A stretch of DNA of 64,000 nucleotides, taken from assembly GCA_025769875.1 (NCBI GenBank), contig JAGFNK010000036.1:1-64000 (forward strand), given 5' to 3'. The notes under the pieces were generated by a model that made no database searches, was not told the origin of the DNA, and worked only from the letters and a program-made list of their open reading frames with translations. Shown here in pieces: positions 26,342 to 38,078 of this stretch. How positions within the stretch are numbered: the first letter of the stretch is position 1; each line of letters opens with the position of its first letter. The DNA comes from Russula earlei (lineage: Eukaryota; Basidiomycota; Agaricomycetes; Russulales; Russulaceae). A program made the position numbers and the translations under genes.

Positions 26342-26929
26342 TCACATTCCTGCACACCACAATACTTGAGTCAAAAACACTATGGGGCTGCCTCAAGACA
26401 GCTCATGGGTACAACATGAGGGAAAAATAATAGATATAGACCATGATTTTGAGTTGCAATTTGTCTAATACACATGTGGAGGTGGCTTGAGTCCAGCTCC
26501 ACCAATTCTCACTCAAATCTCATGAAAACAATGGGGCTGCCTAGCCCTCATTCAGGTGATTCAGGGACAATAAGCTGTATATGAATTTAATTTATTTTGA
26601 GGGAGATATTTGTCCTGCACTTTTGAGGGGGTTTTCTGCACCAATTTGGGTGGAATTCAAGCACCACCAAGTGCACTGAAAATGGCAATAATGCAAATCC
26701 ACCCATGTATTTTTTTTGTCAGAATATGAGTATTTGATGTTTTCCCTTTTCTTGTGTTTTCAGAGAGATGTCACACAGAATGCTAGAGTTCAAGTCAGTG
26801 TTTCAAATTGGCATTGTCAGCCAATCACATGTCTGTAAGCTGTCCTCATCATTCTCATCTCACCCTCATCCTCTTGTTAATCCCATTGCTGTAACATACT
26901 CCTACACTGCATAATAAAAGTTTTCATTC
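26342..26929. other. Outer end of palindrome and flank, no gene
   Basis: The first 350 bp are the outer part of the right palindrome arm. After 26697 the sequence is unique low-CpG DNA leading into the first transposase relic. No independent gene is visible. Confidence 0.5.
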
Positions 26930-27848
26930 ATGCTGCCTATCCACACAAAGCAATCATACCAGACAGGTGATGCACATGAGGACCACATTCAAGCCACAAT
27001 CACCAAGTGGCAGGAGGGCCACTTTAAAAGTAGACAAGCAGCTGCAACTGCCCATGACATGAGGAGTGTCACAAGAAGGATGCAAATGTGGCTCAGCAGC
27101 TGCTCTCAAAGGAACAGGAGGGCTCACTTGTTTCCTGGGTAGACCACCAGGCCTTGATTGCCAAACCCATGGACCAGAACAATGTCAAATCTCTTGGGTA
27201 CAACATGTCTGGCATCATTCCAGGCAAGAATTGGCACTGCCATTTCCAGAATTGTCACCCGGAGCTTTGGTCTTCAAAGCCAAGTAACCTGGACCCCAAG
27301 CATGCTCAGAACTTCAACATCTCAAATGTCACTCATTATTTTGAGCTAGTCAAGCAGGTCTATGACAAGTACCCAAACCTCCCACCAGAGCACATCTGGA
27401 ACATGGATGAGAAGGGTTTGCAACTCAGTGGAGGCTGCAAACACTACAAGAAATATTATCACCTATGCACCCTCAAGGAGAGCAAGTTTTATTGCATGCA
27501 TTCTGATTCCCTCAAAGTTGTCACCATCATCAAATGTATTTCACCCTCTGGGTTGTCTGTTCCCCCAGTGTTTGTCCTTTCAAATGGGCCTCTCCTGGTC
27601 CACTGCAAGTCCAATCTGGATGCCCCAATCAGGGGGATTGCCATATCCCAAATGGGTGGACAAACATCTCTGGACCACAAGGTCACTGACAACCCTGTCA
27701 ACCTTTTTGTTGATGGTCACAACTCTCATGAGACTGACAGATTCCAGGCACTTGCATACCAACACAACATCATCATCATTGCCTTCCCCTCTAAGTGCAC
27801 ACACAAACACCAACTGCTCAATGTCAAAGTGTTTTGCCACACACAGTG
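26930..27848 (+). pseudogene. Pogo-type (DDE_1) transposase relic 1
   Basis: The start (HEDHIQATITKWQEGHFKSR) resembles the helix-turn-helix part of pogo/Tigger transposases. After a frame change near 27088 comes QEGSLVSWVDHQALIAKP, a CENP-B-type DNA-binding piece. Then the DDE_1 catalytic core follows with HIWNMDEKGLQLSGG (first Asp) and NLFVDGHNSHETDRFQALA (second Asp), ending near CTHKHQLLN. The expected C-terminal third is absent because the sequence turns back on itself after 27848. Frame breaks, missing end and inverted tail show it is not functional. Introns cannot explain the first break convincingly. Confidence 0.85.
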
Positions 27849-28186
27849 GAACTGGTCCATTCACTGTGACTGTTGCATCTGTGAAAACATTCCCATAATA
27901 TGCTTTTGCACTGTGTGTGGCAAAACACTTTGACATTGAGCAGTTGGTGTTTGTGTGTGCACTTAGAGGGGAAGGCAATGATGATGATGTTGTGTTGGTA
28001 TGCAAGTGCCTGGAATCTGTCAGTCTCATGAGAGTTGTGACCATCAACAAAAAGGTTGACAGGGTTGTCAGTGACCTTGTGGTCCAGAGATGTTTGTCCA
28101 CCCATTTGGGATATGGCAATCCCCCTGATTGGGGCATCCAGATTGGACTTGCAGTGGACCAGGAGAGGCCCATTTGAAAGGACAAA
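27575..28186. repeat. Foldback: inverted duplication of the transposase core
   Basis: The 274 bp at 27575-27848 (containing the second catalytic Asp) reappear in reverse complement at 27909-28186 with almost no mismatch, separated by a loop of about 60 bp. The mirror edges are gttttgccacacacagt and actgtgtgtggcaaaac. Transcripts from either side would form a long hairpin. The arms are far more alike than the two arms of the neighbouring 6.7-kb palindrome, so this duplication is probably younger or has been homogenised. Confidence 0.9.
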
Positions 28187-29543
28187 CACTGAGAGCTCTG
28201 ACACCTCTCCCCCACTATGACATTTCCATATATAGTAGCTTACAAAGATATGGTCATGTGACAAATGTGGGCCAATCGTGAGGACTGTGGGTACACAAAA
28301 TTTCCCAATACAGTAGTGTTTAAAAGTCCAGTCCATTGGACCGAAAATGGATGCAGATCAAACCAGACTGGACCAATGGCAACTGAACATAGCTGTGAGC
28401 ATTATCCATGGTGTGTTTGTTTCATTCATGCAAGCTCTCTCATCCTCTCCTCCCCTCTCCTTCCCACTAAACCTCTCTCCATGGCCAACATGACTACCTC
28501 CCTGGACAAGCCTCCACCTCATTACTCATAGCAAGCCACATTCCTGACTCAGCTGGAATGGATTTGCACATGCATTATTTCATTTTCATTTCTGTGGTTA
28601 CTTTTTTTAATTTTTACACCACCACTCAGTATGCAAGTTGTCTCCCATTTGCTTACCCACTGTGTGCCCTGTGGCTTGTGCACTTGGGCCCCTATGCCTT
28701 TATCCAACTTTCAACTATATGGACACTGTCAAGTGCCTGCTTGCATACCCCAGCATCATCATTGTCAACTGTATCAACACCTGCCCCAACTTTACTCTTC
28801 ACGACTTGATATCCAAATCAGAGCCCCTCCCACCTACTCAATTGAATGGTCTCACTCTCTCGCAACCCTTGAAGGATGTACATAAACATAAGTATGTTGC
28901 TGGTCTCATCAGTGAGTCCTGCAACCCAGCACAAACCCCTCACTGCCAATAATGCTGCTGCATTTACCAAGCACAGCTCCCTCTCACCTTTTCATGGCAT
29001 CTTGATGCCTTTCCTGTGCTATAGAGGCATTCTTGCCCTTTGCCCTCTTGCCCCCTCCCAATTACACCCCAGTGAACTCCCAACCTCTGTCAACACACAT
29101 GACCCATTTTGGAAACAAACCTTTGCATGGTTCCCTGATTTCTCCATGCTCTTCGTATTCTTCCTCACATTTCACAGCAATGCAAATCCTCTGCCTCCCT
29201 TTTTCCTTACACTTGCTGACTCTTGCACTCAACAGCACACTCATGGTGTGGCGCTACTTGGCATCTCATCTCTTAGTACTCATTTTGAGAATGGAGGCAG
29301 CCTGGGTGATGGCGAGAAAGCAAACAAGAGCTACTGGGAGGATGTGCATGCTGTCATGGCACTGCTGACAAATACACTTGCCAGTGCGAATGCCCCTCTC
29401 ATCAAAGCTGTGGAGCATGAACGCTTGTGCACAGAGAACCTGACTCCCAGCACATCCCATCCTCATTCCTCCTCTGGATCCCTTTCAGTTGCTTCACCAC
29501 TCCAACACAGGATGAGGTGCGATGACGGTGACAGCAAGCACAC
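28187..29543. other. Low-CpG repeat-like DNA, no gene recognised
   Basis: The stretch contains several overlapping short frames on the plus strand, the longest 28876-29583, rich in His, Ser, Pro and Leu without a domain I recognise. A small inverted pair (ccattgg near 28337 and ccaatgg near 28372) is present. The pyrimidine-rich composition resembles 1-1200. Confidence 0.4.
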
Positions 29544-30083
29544 ATGTCATCATCACACCTCCCATCTTTTGTGCCATCGCTAAGCCACCTCACGTGCTTT
29601 GCAGCCCACGTTGATGCACTCACGAATTCACTGGACAACATGCATGAGCACCTCAAGTCCTGTGTTTCATCTCTGTGCAATGGCAACACTACTGCTGTTA
29701 GCGCCTCCACAACCCACCACAATCTGCCATATAACACAGATTCACCAGTGCTGCATGCATACGAAAGGCTGAGCCATGATGTGGTGGCACCCAAGTCCCA
29801 ATTTGAGATGGAGTGGGACACGTTTGAGCACAATGTGCTGGGCCCATTGTGGTGGCCAGCAGCCACCACCACCATGATGGGCAATGGCACTGATGGGGCC
29901 ACCACCACCACTGTAGACCTGCAAGAGACGTATGCATGCATGACAATCACCATGGAGCCCAAGCTGGTGCCCAGGTTTGTTGGCTTGCCTGAAGGTGCAG
30001 TGCAGGGTCAGCTGCTGGAAGATGGCGTGGACCTAGCTCCTAAGAGAGGCTGCTGGGAAGGCAGCTCAAAAGATGACCAATGA
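29544..30083 (+). CDS. Uncharacterised open frame, 179 codons, within repeat block
   Basis: No function is recognised. The frame is hydrophilic and more protein-like than its surroundings: a helical stretch (AAHVDALTNSLDNMHEHL), then SPVLHAYERLSHDVVAPKSQ and EMEWDTFEHNVLGPLWWP, followed by a Gly/Thr-rich part. It continues from a frame at 28876-29583 that also contains a helical patch (EKANKSYWEDVHAVMALLTN). Together these could be the remains of a captured host gene or of a transposon-encoded accessory protein. CpG is low. Real coding status is unproven. Confidence 0.25.
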   Translation: MSSSHLPSFVPSLSHLTCFAAHVDALTNSLDNMHEHLKSCVSSLCNGNTTAVSASTTHHNLPYNTDSPVLHAYERLSHDVVAPKSQFEMEWDTFEHNVLGPLWWPAATTTMMGNGTDGATTTTVDLQETYACMTITMEPKLVPRFVGLPEGAVQGQLLEDGVDLAPKRGCWEGSSKDDQ

Positions 30084-30569
30084 AGCAGCTCACAATGCAC
30101 AAATCTTGGAGGACATAAAGTCAATGGTTTTCAGTGGTGAGTCTCAATTGTCTATTCACAATGACGCAATCATGTTTTACAGAACCACTTTCCTCATACA
30201 AGCACAAGGATGATCTCATCATGCTCTTGGTGTGCTTGGCCTCAAGATGTCAGGCATTGTCATTGAGCTGGGTTGCCAGCTCAAGTCCTACCTCAGAGCA
30301 CACCCAGACCTTTCTGATCAGCCTTGATTTGCTGGGCTCTTCCTTCAAAGCAGGCAGAATTGGATCGAGAGTGCCCACAAAAGTTTTGTATGCACAGTAG
30401 TACATTGTCTTTTTTCCCTGTCCCCCACCCAATTCTCCAATTGAAGTGTTTTTACCTGTCTAATCAACAAGGTTCAATCAGCACTTGAATATCATCATTA
30501 CATTTCTGGTGACAATGAGTGACTGTCTGATTGCTAGGTAACTTAGTCAGCTATCCAATTGCTAGGTTG
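30084..30569. other. Low-CpG spacer, no gene
   Basis: No frame of note. The sequence includes two copies of a ccaattgctagg-like word (30535 and 30555) just before the copia solo LTR, and may be the 5' flank of the second DDE transposon. Confidence 0.4.
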
Positions 30570-31215
30570 TGGCAGTTTTGGGCCACTAGGGGTGCATGCA
30601 GAGGAGCATGAAAGTGCAACACAGCACTGTCCCCAGGTTCATTTTTGATCCCCCAATTTTTTCCACTCCCCTCAGGAAAAATACATTCTCTTGTGCCCCT
30701 TCTTAAGCCTTGTTCAATCCACATCAAAACTGAAAATGTCTGAAAAGCAAGAACATTCCATACTGGCTCCATGACTCCCATATCCCAGAAAAATGCAAAC
30801 ACATGGACTCAGTTGCATGCACATGCCAAAACCAGAACAAGTGCATCAGCCACATAGAGAGGCAATGCATTATTTCTGTCAAAGTCCAAAGTCCTTCCAC
30901 TATACATTTTCATTCCTGTCTTACTTCTGTTCTCAACTCCAAAAGCTCCTAAAAAACATTCTCCTATTTTATTCCTTAAGTAACATACTTTTAAAATATA
31001 TAAATTAGCCTCTTATTACCTGCAAATGTATCAGTGTGTTGTTTTCTCTGTTCTCAAAAACCTCTCATGTGCACTTCGAAAAGGGTCCCCTTCTTGTGCT
31101 CTACTGCCACTCTGCAATGTTTACATGCATCCATGACTCCACACCATGTCAACGGTTCACTGGCCCATCTTGCCCACTCATGCATTCCCACTGCCTGGGT
31201 ATCTTATCTCCACCA
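30570..31215 (+). repeat. Solo LTR S10, copia family, TSD ggttg
   Basis: A 646-bp copy of the LTR of the copia element at 32900-39217, in the opposite orientation. It starts TGGCAGTTTTGG and ends ATCTCCACCA, flanked by ggttg at 30565-30569 and 31216-31220. It carries the family blocks 'atgcattatttctgtc', 'gatccccc' and the 'ctcccctcagg' block. It is more diverged than the two LTRs of the complete element, so it came from an earlier insertion that was reduced by LTR recombination. Confidence 0.92.
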
Positions 31216-32899
31216 GGTTGGTGACAGTATCTTAACAGGTCAAAAAGCAGAAAGCATGCAGAGCCCTAAACTTGGTGTATCAGGAGGCTGTTGATGAATA
31301 CCACCAAGAGCAACTCAAGCCACCGGAGTGGTGCCACAGTCTTTGCCCAATTGCTGCCAAACACAGCTTGAACTTCAAGACACTTAGCAATCTTGCAAAG
31401 GGTAAATGTAATCTCAGCACAATCAATGCATCAAAAGGAAATTTGTTAGAACAAGAAGAACATGTGCATGCCAATCTTGTTCTGGAGTCCACAGATCAAG
31501 GGATCCCACTCACATGTATGGCACTTTGTGCAACAGAAAATGCAATTATCAAGGCACATAATGGAGAACTATATAAACCAGTTGGAAAGGGATGGGCTCA
31601 AGGGTTCTTCAATAGACATCATGACAAGATCCAGACACATTGGAGCAAACCCTTTGACATGCAAAGAGTGTGTGCTCTGAATCCTGAGGTGGTTCAAAAA
31701 TGGTTTGAGTTGGTCAAAGAATGGATTGTTGCTGCAGGGATCTACCTAGAGGACATATATGGCATGGATGAGAGTGGAACTTCTCCTTCTGATCAGGGAA
31801 CATAGTGGGTTCTTGGAAGAAGGGGGACAAAAACACAACACAAACAAGGAACAGCCAACCAAGAAAATGTCATGGTTCTTGTGACTATTTGTGCAGATGG
31901 GACAACAGTCAAGCCATGCATTGTGTTCAAGGGCAAAAGTTTTCAGGCCAGCTGGTGTCAAGACAATTTGTTGGAGGCAGCACAAGCACCTTTATCTGAA
32001 TGTACACCCTCCCAAGTGTGTGTGCCACCTCAAGAATATCTTGCTCCAAGAATGGCTGGACAGATGGAGGCATTGCACAACAATGGATGAAAAAGGTGTT
32101 TGATGCTGAGACAAGGGACAAGGCTATGGGGTGCACTCATGTTCTCTTTGTGGATGGGCACAACTTGCACCATACACCCAATCTCCTGAACTATGCACAA
32201 GACAACAACATTGAGACTATTGGATACCCAGGGTTTGGGGAACAGCATACCTCAATGCCTTCACATGAGAGCTTGTAGAGGCTGCATTCCACTCTGCAGG
32301 GATCCATCCATTCAACCCCTACATCATCACACCAGAACAAATGAAGCCTAATGAACCAACCTCAGTACAGGCTCTTTTCCTGCTTCTGCAAACATGCCCA
32401 ACTTGTGCCATCATGGCAGCATTTTGATATGCAAGACCTACCAATTTTGATGTATCTCCATCAACACACACACTTCCTTCCCTATTATCCCCCCCACACA
32501 CTAGCAACTCCCACACATCATTGAGCACATGATCCAGACATTGATCCTGCACTTTATACACCTTCAAAGTGCATGAGACTGTTGAATTTAGCATTAGCAT
32601 CCACCTCATTGTCATGAACCATTTCCCAGAGAGGGCCCTTGAAGGACCCTTCCTTATTAGAGGAAACCCAGCCTCTATGATGCCACCCTGTTCACAAGGA
32701 CAAAAGGGGTGAGTAGAGGTGTCCACAATATCATGCGCACATTGTTGCATGATTGATTCTAGGCACAATCAACATACAACCAACAAGCCCTACTTAGTGG
32801 CAACCCTTTCAGCAATATAAGACAGTAATAAAGGCTCCCTAAAGACCCTTTAGGATGACTCAAAGTGCTCTACAATAGACACTAACAGAGATACCATAG

Positions 32900-33542
32900 T
32901 GGTGAAGATATGACACAGGTGGTGGGAACATGCGAGTGGGCAAGACAGGCCAATGGACTGTTGACACGGCACAGGGTCAGGAGTGTGTGTAAAGATGCAG
33001 AGCGGTGGTAGAGCATGAGGAGGGGACTTTGTTTTGAAGTGCACGTGAGGGGTTTCTTTTGAGAACAAGGAACACGACAATGATACATTTGCAGGCAATA
33101 AGAGGCTACTTTATATGTTTTACAAGTATGTTACTTAAGGAATAAAATAGGAGAGTGTTTTTTAGGAGTTTTTTGGAGTCAGGAACGGAAGTAAAACAGT
33201 AATGAAAACGTATAGTGGATGAACTTCGGACTTCAATGGAAATAATGCATTGCCTCTCTATGTGGCTGATGCGCTTGTTCCGGTTTTGGTGCGAGCATGC
33301 GATTGAGTCGCGCGTTTGCATTTTTCTCCGATACGGAGTCATGGAGCCAATATGAAATGTTCTTGCTTTTTGCACATTTTCAGTTTTGATGTGGGTCGTA
33401 CAAGGCCTGAGAAGTCACAGCAGAATGTGTTTTTCCCCTGAGGGGAGTGGAAAAAATTAAGGGATCAAAAATGATCCCAGGGACACGCCATGTTGCGCTT
33501 TCGTGCTCCTCCGCACACGCCCCTGGCAGCCTGAAACTGCCA
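32900..33542 (-). repeat. 3' LTR of the copia element
   Basis: A 643-bp LTR, TGGCAGTTTC to CTTCACCA on the minus strand. It differs from the 5' LTR by scattered transitions, many at CpG sites, for example 'gacacggcacagg' here against 'gatgcagcacggg' in the 5' copy. Confidence 0.93.
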
Positions 33543-33553
33543 CTCCCCCTCAA
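33543..33553 (-). other. Polypurine tract of the copia element
   Basis: On the minus strand the sequence ttgagggggag lies directly before the 3' LTR start TGGCAG, the position at which plus-strand synthesis is primed in LTR retrotransposons. Confidence 0.75.
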
Positions 33554-35727
33554 GCATGAAGCCCAAGGGAGGAGATATAAAAACCCATCTTCCACTTAGG
33601 AAGTGGTTTGGTCATCATGTCCACCACCATGTCTTCTGTGGGGCAATATGAGACCTTAAGTTTGCCTTTGGCAATGGTGTCTCTAATAAAATGGTAATGC
33701 AAGTCAATATGTTTTGTGCGCGCATGATAGTCATCTGTAGTGGCAAGTGTGAGCACTGCCTGGTTGTCGCAGTAGAGTGTGGTAGGGGCGATGAGAGAAG
33801 GAAATAGCTCAAAGATGAGCTTTTGGAGCCACATCGCCTCCTTTGCGGTGTGCATTGCTGTGACGTATTTGGCCTTGGCAGTTGATAGTGTGACCAGCTC
33901 CTGTTTTCAGGAGCTCCAAGAGACGACGCCTCCGTCAATAAGGAAAGCGTATCCAGATATGGCGTGCCTGTGTTCTTGCGAGGTGCCATCCACATCTGTG
34001 TAGCCTATCAGGTCAAAGCATTTGCCTCTGTACGTGAGCTCTAAGGTTTTTGTTCCGGACAGATACCGGAACACGCGCTTCACCACCTCCCAATGAGCAA
34101 TGCCTGGGTTTTCAAGGAATTGGGATAGAGTGGAGATGGTGAAAGTGATATCGGGTTGCGTCACCACTGCAGCGTACATGAGGCTGCCGATCACCTCTCG
34201 GTATGGCATTCTCTTCATTTGATCGACTTCGGCTGGGTCGGTCAGGCAGTCACTTCGGCTGTGCGTGATGCCAGGGGTCATCAGTGTGGCATAGCTCTTC
34301 GCATCTTTGAGTCCGAAGCGCTCCAGGATGGTGGTGATGTAAGATTCTTGTGAGAGTGCAATGGTGCGCGCCTCCCGGTCGCGCGTGACTTTGATTCTGA
34401 GTAGCCAATGGATTGGCCCTAAATCAGTCAGCACATACTTCTGATTCAGCTTGTTTTTGTAATTTCTGATTAGCTCTTTTGAGCTTCCTGTGAGTATGCA
34501 ATTGTCAACATGGATGGCGAGAATCAGGAGGTGGTTGTCGGCGTGGGCGTGGAACACTCCCAGATCTGCCCCGCTAATGCGGAATCTGAGGTCAGTGAGG
34601 GTGTGCACAAGTGTGTCATACCATTGTCGCCCCACCTGTTTCAGTCTGTAGAGCAACTTATGAAGTCACTTGACTGTGTTCTCCCCCTCAATTCCGTATC
34701 CCAGGGGAGGCTGTATGTAGATGACTTCATCGTCGCCTAGTTTGCCATTTAGGTATGCACCTGTAAAGTCGAAAGTTTCAATGTCCCAGTTGCTGCGTGC
34801 TGCTAAGGCAAGAATTGTCCTAAGGCTTGCAAACTTGGCTACGGGGGAGAATGTGTCAAGGTAGTTGACTCCGAATCTCTGCATGAATCCGCGAGCAACG
34901 AGTCATGCTTTGTACTTGTCGATGGTGCTGTCTTTGTTGCGTTTGATGTGGAAGACCCATTTTGAGCCCACTATGTTCTTGTGGGATGGGTGCGGCATGG
35001 TGCTCCAAGTCCCGGTTCGCTCCAGGGTCATGATCTCAGTGTCCATGGCCACTTTCCATTCCGGCCAGTCCTTGCATGCTTGCGCCTCCTTGAGTGATTG
35101 CGGATCACCTTCCACGTCTTCCATGGGATGAATGGGAGCATCACTGGATGCCTCTGCGTAAAATGCATAATCATTGGTGTTAGTGTCAGTCCCGAATACC
35201 GCCTCCTCCATGCTGGGTCCGGCCGCCCCTCTCAGTTTTCTGTGGCTGGTGTCAGCGCCAGTCGTCCCTTCTCCGATGAGGAGGCATTTGACCTTGTCGG
35301 ATGGTTTCGGAATGTGTTCCGATCTCCGTATGGGCTGGACTGGTGATTTTGCCTTCCTCGGTGTCCTTGGAACTGGGGGCGATTTCTTCTTTGGTGTGAC
35401 CAATACCAACTGATCAGGTACATCTTCCCACAGGTCTTTGGGTTCCAACTGCTCCTGTGGCGGCGTCGTAGCTTGTGGAGCCGGGGCAAGTCCACCTGGC
35501 ATCGTTGTCTCACCCTCTCCTTCGGTTTCTGCTTCTTCGGCCCATGTCAGTGTGCCTTCCAAGGTGCACACTGTGAGGCTTGGACTTGCTGGCGCGCCTG
35601 CAGGTGGGGTGACCGGTTGAGGTTGAATGCTGATTTGAGGTGGTGTGATGCCAGAGGGGCTAGGTGCAATGGGCTGGTGGAAAGTGATGGACATGGGTAC
35701 AAACTTTATATTTCTCTCCACCGACAC
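33550..35727 (-). pseudogene. Copia pol: reverse transcriptase and RNase H (inactive)
   Basis: Minus-strand reading gives the RVT_2 order: a linker rich in Pro (34,9xx-35,727), MEDVEGDPQSLKEAQAC and GSKWVFHIKRNKDSTIDKYK, then FGVNYLDTFSPVAKFASLRT, LYRLKQVGRQWYDTL, and LTDLGPIHWLLRIKV. RNase H follows (LTYRGKCFDLIGYTDVDGTS, LYCDNQAVLTLA, RTKHIDLHYHF, MTKPLPKWK). The polymerase box reads HVDN where the family has YVDD, so the second catalytic Asp is lost. TGA codons interrupt the frame near 34655 and 33905 where related elements have Arg-type codons. All these changes are C-to-T or G-to-A. Confidence 0.92.
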
Positions 35728-35790
35728 CTTGCATTTCTCTGGCCAATAGACGCAATGAGCATGTGTGCTCTTGCGATCATGTCCTACCCA

Positions 35791-36760
35791 TCATGCTTCG
35801 ATACCACAAGCATCGAGTTTTGATCCAGTGTCCGAGTGGACCCGGCGCTGTCCCCATTCCAGTATGCTGCTCAAGTCCGGTCTGTACCCATTGAGCCATT
35901 CGAAAGGGGTGTGATGACCAAGTGCTTTTGTCGAAGTTCGGTTCTTCAGCCATATGGCGTGGTGGACTGCTTTACCCCACAGGTACTTGGGGAGTCCTGA
36001 CTGGTGGAGCATGGCTTGAGTTCGTTCAAGCAGGTGGCAGTTTAGCAATTCAGCGATGCCGTTGTGCTGAGGTGTGTCATGCATCGTGAGGCGGTGCTCG
36101 GTGCCTTGCTCCTGTAAGAAATCTGTGAATTTCTTTCCTGTGTATTCGCCTCCCCTGTCGGAGCAAAGTCGCTTGACATGTGCATTGTGCTGCATTTGTG
36201 CCCAGTTTGCAAAAGTTTTGTAAGCTTGCAATGTTTCATCCTTAGTTTTGAGCAGCTCTAGCTTAGTGTAATGCATGTGGTTGTCCGTGAAAGTTACGTA
36301 GTATTTGTTCTTCGCGATAGTCTGGAGCAATGAAGGCCCCCACAAATTGGAGTGAATTTCATCTCCAAATGATTTAGTGAGCGGGGCTTCTCGTTCCTTT
36401 TTGATTGCTTTATGTGTCAATTTCATGTATTCACACAAGTCGCAAAAGAATGAAGGGATGTCATCTATTAATTGAAGTCCATCGACTGCCTTCTTCCGAA
36501 TGAGCATGCAGATTGCGTCCGCTGAGATATGCCCAAGCCTTCTGTGAAGTGTGAGGATGTCCATGTGCTCGGGCTTGGCTTGTGCTGCATTTGCATGCTC
36601 AACTTTGTATAGCCCATTTTGGCTTGCAGGGATTTCGCTGATAACTTTCCCTTTTTGGTTTTCAATTTGGCATGCATTTCAGGAAACTTTGTATCCAGCA
36701 TTAGTGATCCGGCTAACCAATATGATGGTGAATCCGATTTGGGGTGCATGAAGAGTGTTT
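35791..36760 (-). pseudogene. Copia integrase and protease region (inactive)
   Basis: The integrase starts with the zinc-finger part (LHRRLGHISADAI, then FFCDLCEYMKLTHKAI). The core contains HSNLWGP, LCSDRGGEYTGKKF and PQHNGIAELLNCHLLE. The first catalytic Asp (HSD in active copia) is Asn here, so the triad is N-D-E. A frame break occurs after ACGIEA near 35791. Upstream of 36560 a degenerate stretch with YWLAGSLMLDTKFPEMHAK looks like the protease-integrase junction. Confidence 0.88.
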
Positions 36761-37703
36761 CATAATAATATCGGCACGTGAGTTTTTCTGTTCAGTACCT
36801 GAATTAGAAGGTCGCCGATTCCTATCACCTAAAAGGGGCATTTGTCAGCTGCAATGATCGCCCAGGGCTGAATTGTCCGATACATTGTGAAATTATCTCA
36901 GAACGGAGTGATATTCCATGAGGCCCTGGAGTCATACAGCTTGGCCTCTGGTATTGGGACATTTTGAGTCGCGCTCGCCATTATCTCTTCAATATCGGTG
37001 CTGGCTCCGGTTCCCAAGTCAATAATAGCCCAGGACTCTATGTCCTGACTTTCCTCTACTGCGGCAGCCAAGTTGTCTTGAGCATGTGAATGTTTCTTTG
37101 GCCCTTGGCCCTCTTTTCCGCCTCCTTTGGCCCAGCAGTCTGCTTTTGTATGCCCCTTTTTATGGCAGTTATAGCATTCAATGTCGCATTTCGACTTCTT
37201 TTTGGTGACAGCACTAAATGCTTCATCCGGTGTATTGGGGAGACCGATAGATTTGCATATAATGTGTTTCTGGAATTCGTCGGACACATATTTGATAACC
37301 ATTTGAGTCGTGACATCATTATTATTCATGTCAGTGCTCATGGTTGTAGATGAGATGAGATAATTGTAAGATGGGGGAAGTGAGGAGATAAGGATTGTCG
37401 TGTATTCATCATCTCTGATTGTTTTGCCCATAGATGCGATCTTCTCATGCATATCTTGCATCTTATCAAAGTGCATGCGGATGTCGTCATCTTCATCACA
37501 TTTGGTGGTTTGGAGCTTCCGCATGGCATCCAGTTGGAGTGATTGAGATCAGTTTTCGTACAGTGCCTTTAGGGTGTCCCAAACCCCCTTTGCATCAGTC
37601 ACGTGCTTGATTCGGCCAAATGCTATATGCAATTTTTTTAATTGTTGTATATTATACTGTAAATATTTTAAATTTAATAAACAAAAATGAGACAGGGAAT
37701 AGT

Positions 37704-38078
37704 ATGAAAAATACAAAGTATAATAAGTTTTATAATAAGGCAAAATACCCTTTAAATAATTTTAATATAAGAAGTTTTAGTACAATTTCTTCTTCAAATA
37801 GAGTTAGTGATCCTTCTTGTTCAGAAAGATTGATTACAATAATTAAAGAATTAAAGTTAAGTCCAGTTTATGTATTTGAAAATCTAGATTTAGAAAATAT
37901 TAGAAAACAAATATTAAATGAAACTAAATGTCTAAGTGGTATATACATGATAGTCAATAAAATAACTAAAGATTATTATATAGGTTCTGCAGCTACTAAC
38001 AGATTTTATGCTAGATTCAGTAATCACCTAATTTATTTTAGAGGTAGTAAAATTGTTAAATCAGCAGTAAAGAAATAG
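37704..38078 (+). pseudogene. GIY-YIG intron homing endonuclease fragment (mitochondrial)
   Basis: The frame contains SGIYMIVNKITKDYYIGSAA with the paired GIY and YIG motifs, then NRFYARFSNHLIYFRGSKIV, the start of the catalytic domain with its conserved Arg. It stops at 38078 just where the family would continue past VKKYG. Such endonucleases sit inside group I introns of fungal mitochondrial genes. The C-terminal two thirds are missing. Confidence 0.88.

Larger units (their letters stand above)
19940..26697. repeat. Giant imperfect palindrome (inverted duplication) with nested solo LTRs
   Basis: Sequence from about 19940 rightwards is repeated in reverse complement from about 26697 leftwards, and the two arms meet near 23010. 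Outer mirror: cagtgcacttggtgg (19963) against ccaccaagtgcactg (about 26665). Inner mirror: gcatataaccag (22968) against ctggttatatgc (about 23040), with aagagttaggtca facing tgacctacctctt at the centre. When the five LTR insertions are removed each arm is about 2 kb; the left arm also has about 100 bp (22850-22955) missing in the right. Both arms carry the same roughly 107-120-codon open frame (22532-22891 plus, 23056-23379 minus) without known domains. Whether the frame ever coded is unknown. Confidence 0.9.

Noticed and set aside
27580..28336. The two minus-strand frames here as a separate transposase gene
   Set aside because: They are the reverse-complement copy of the plus-strand transposase created by the foldback, not an independent gene.
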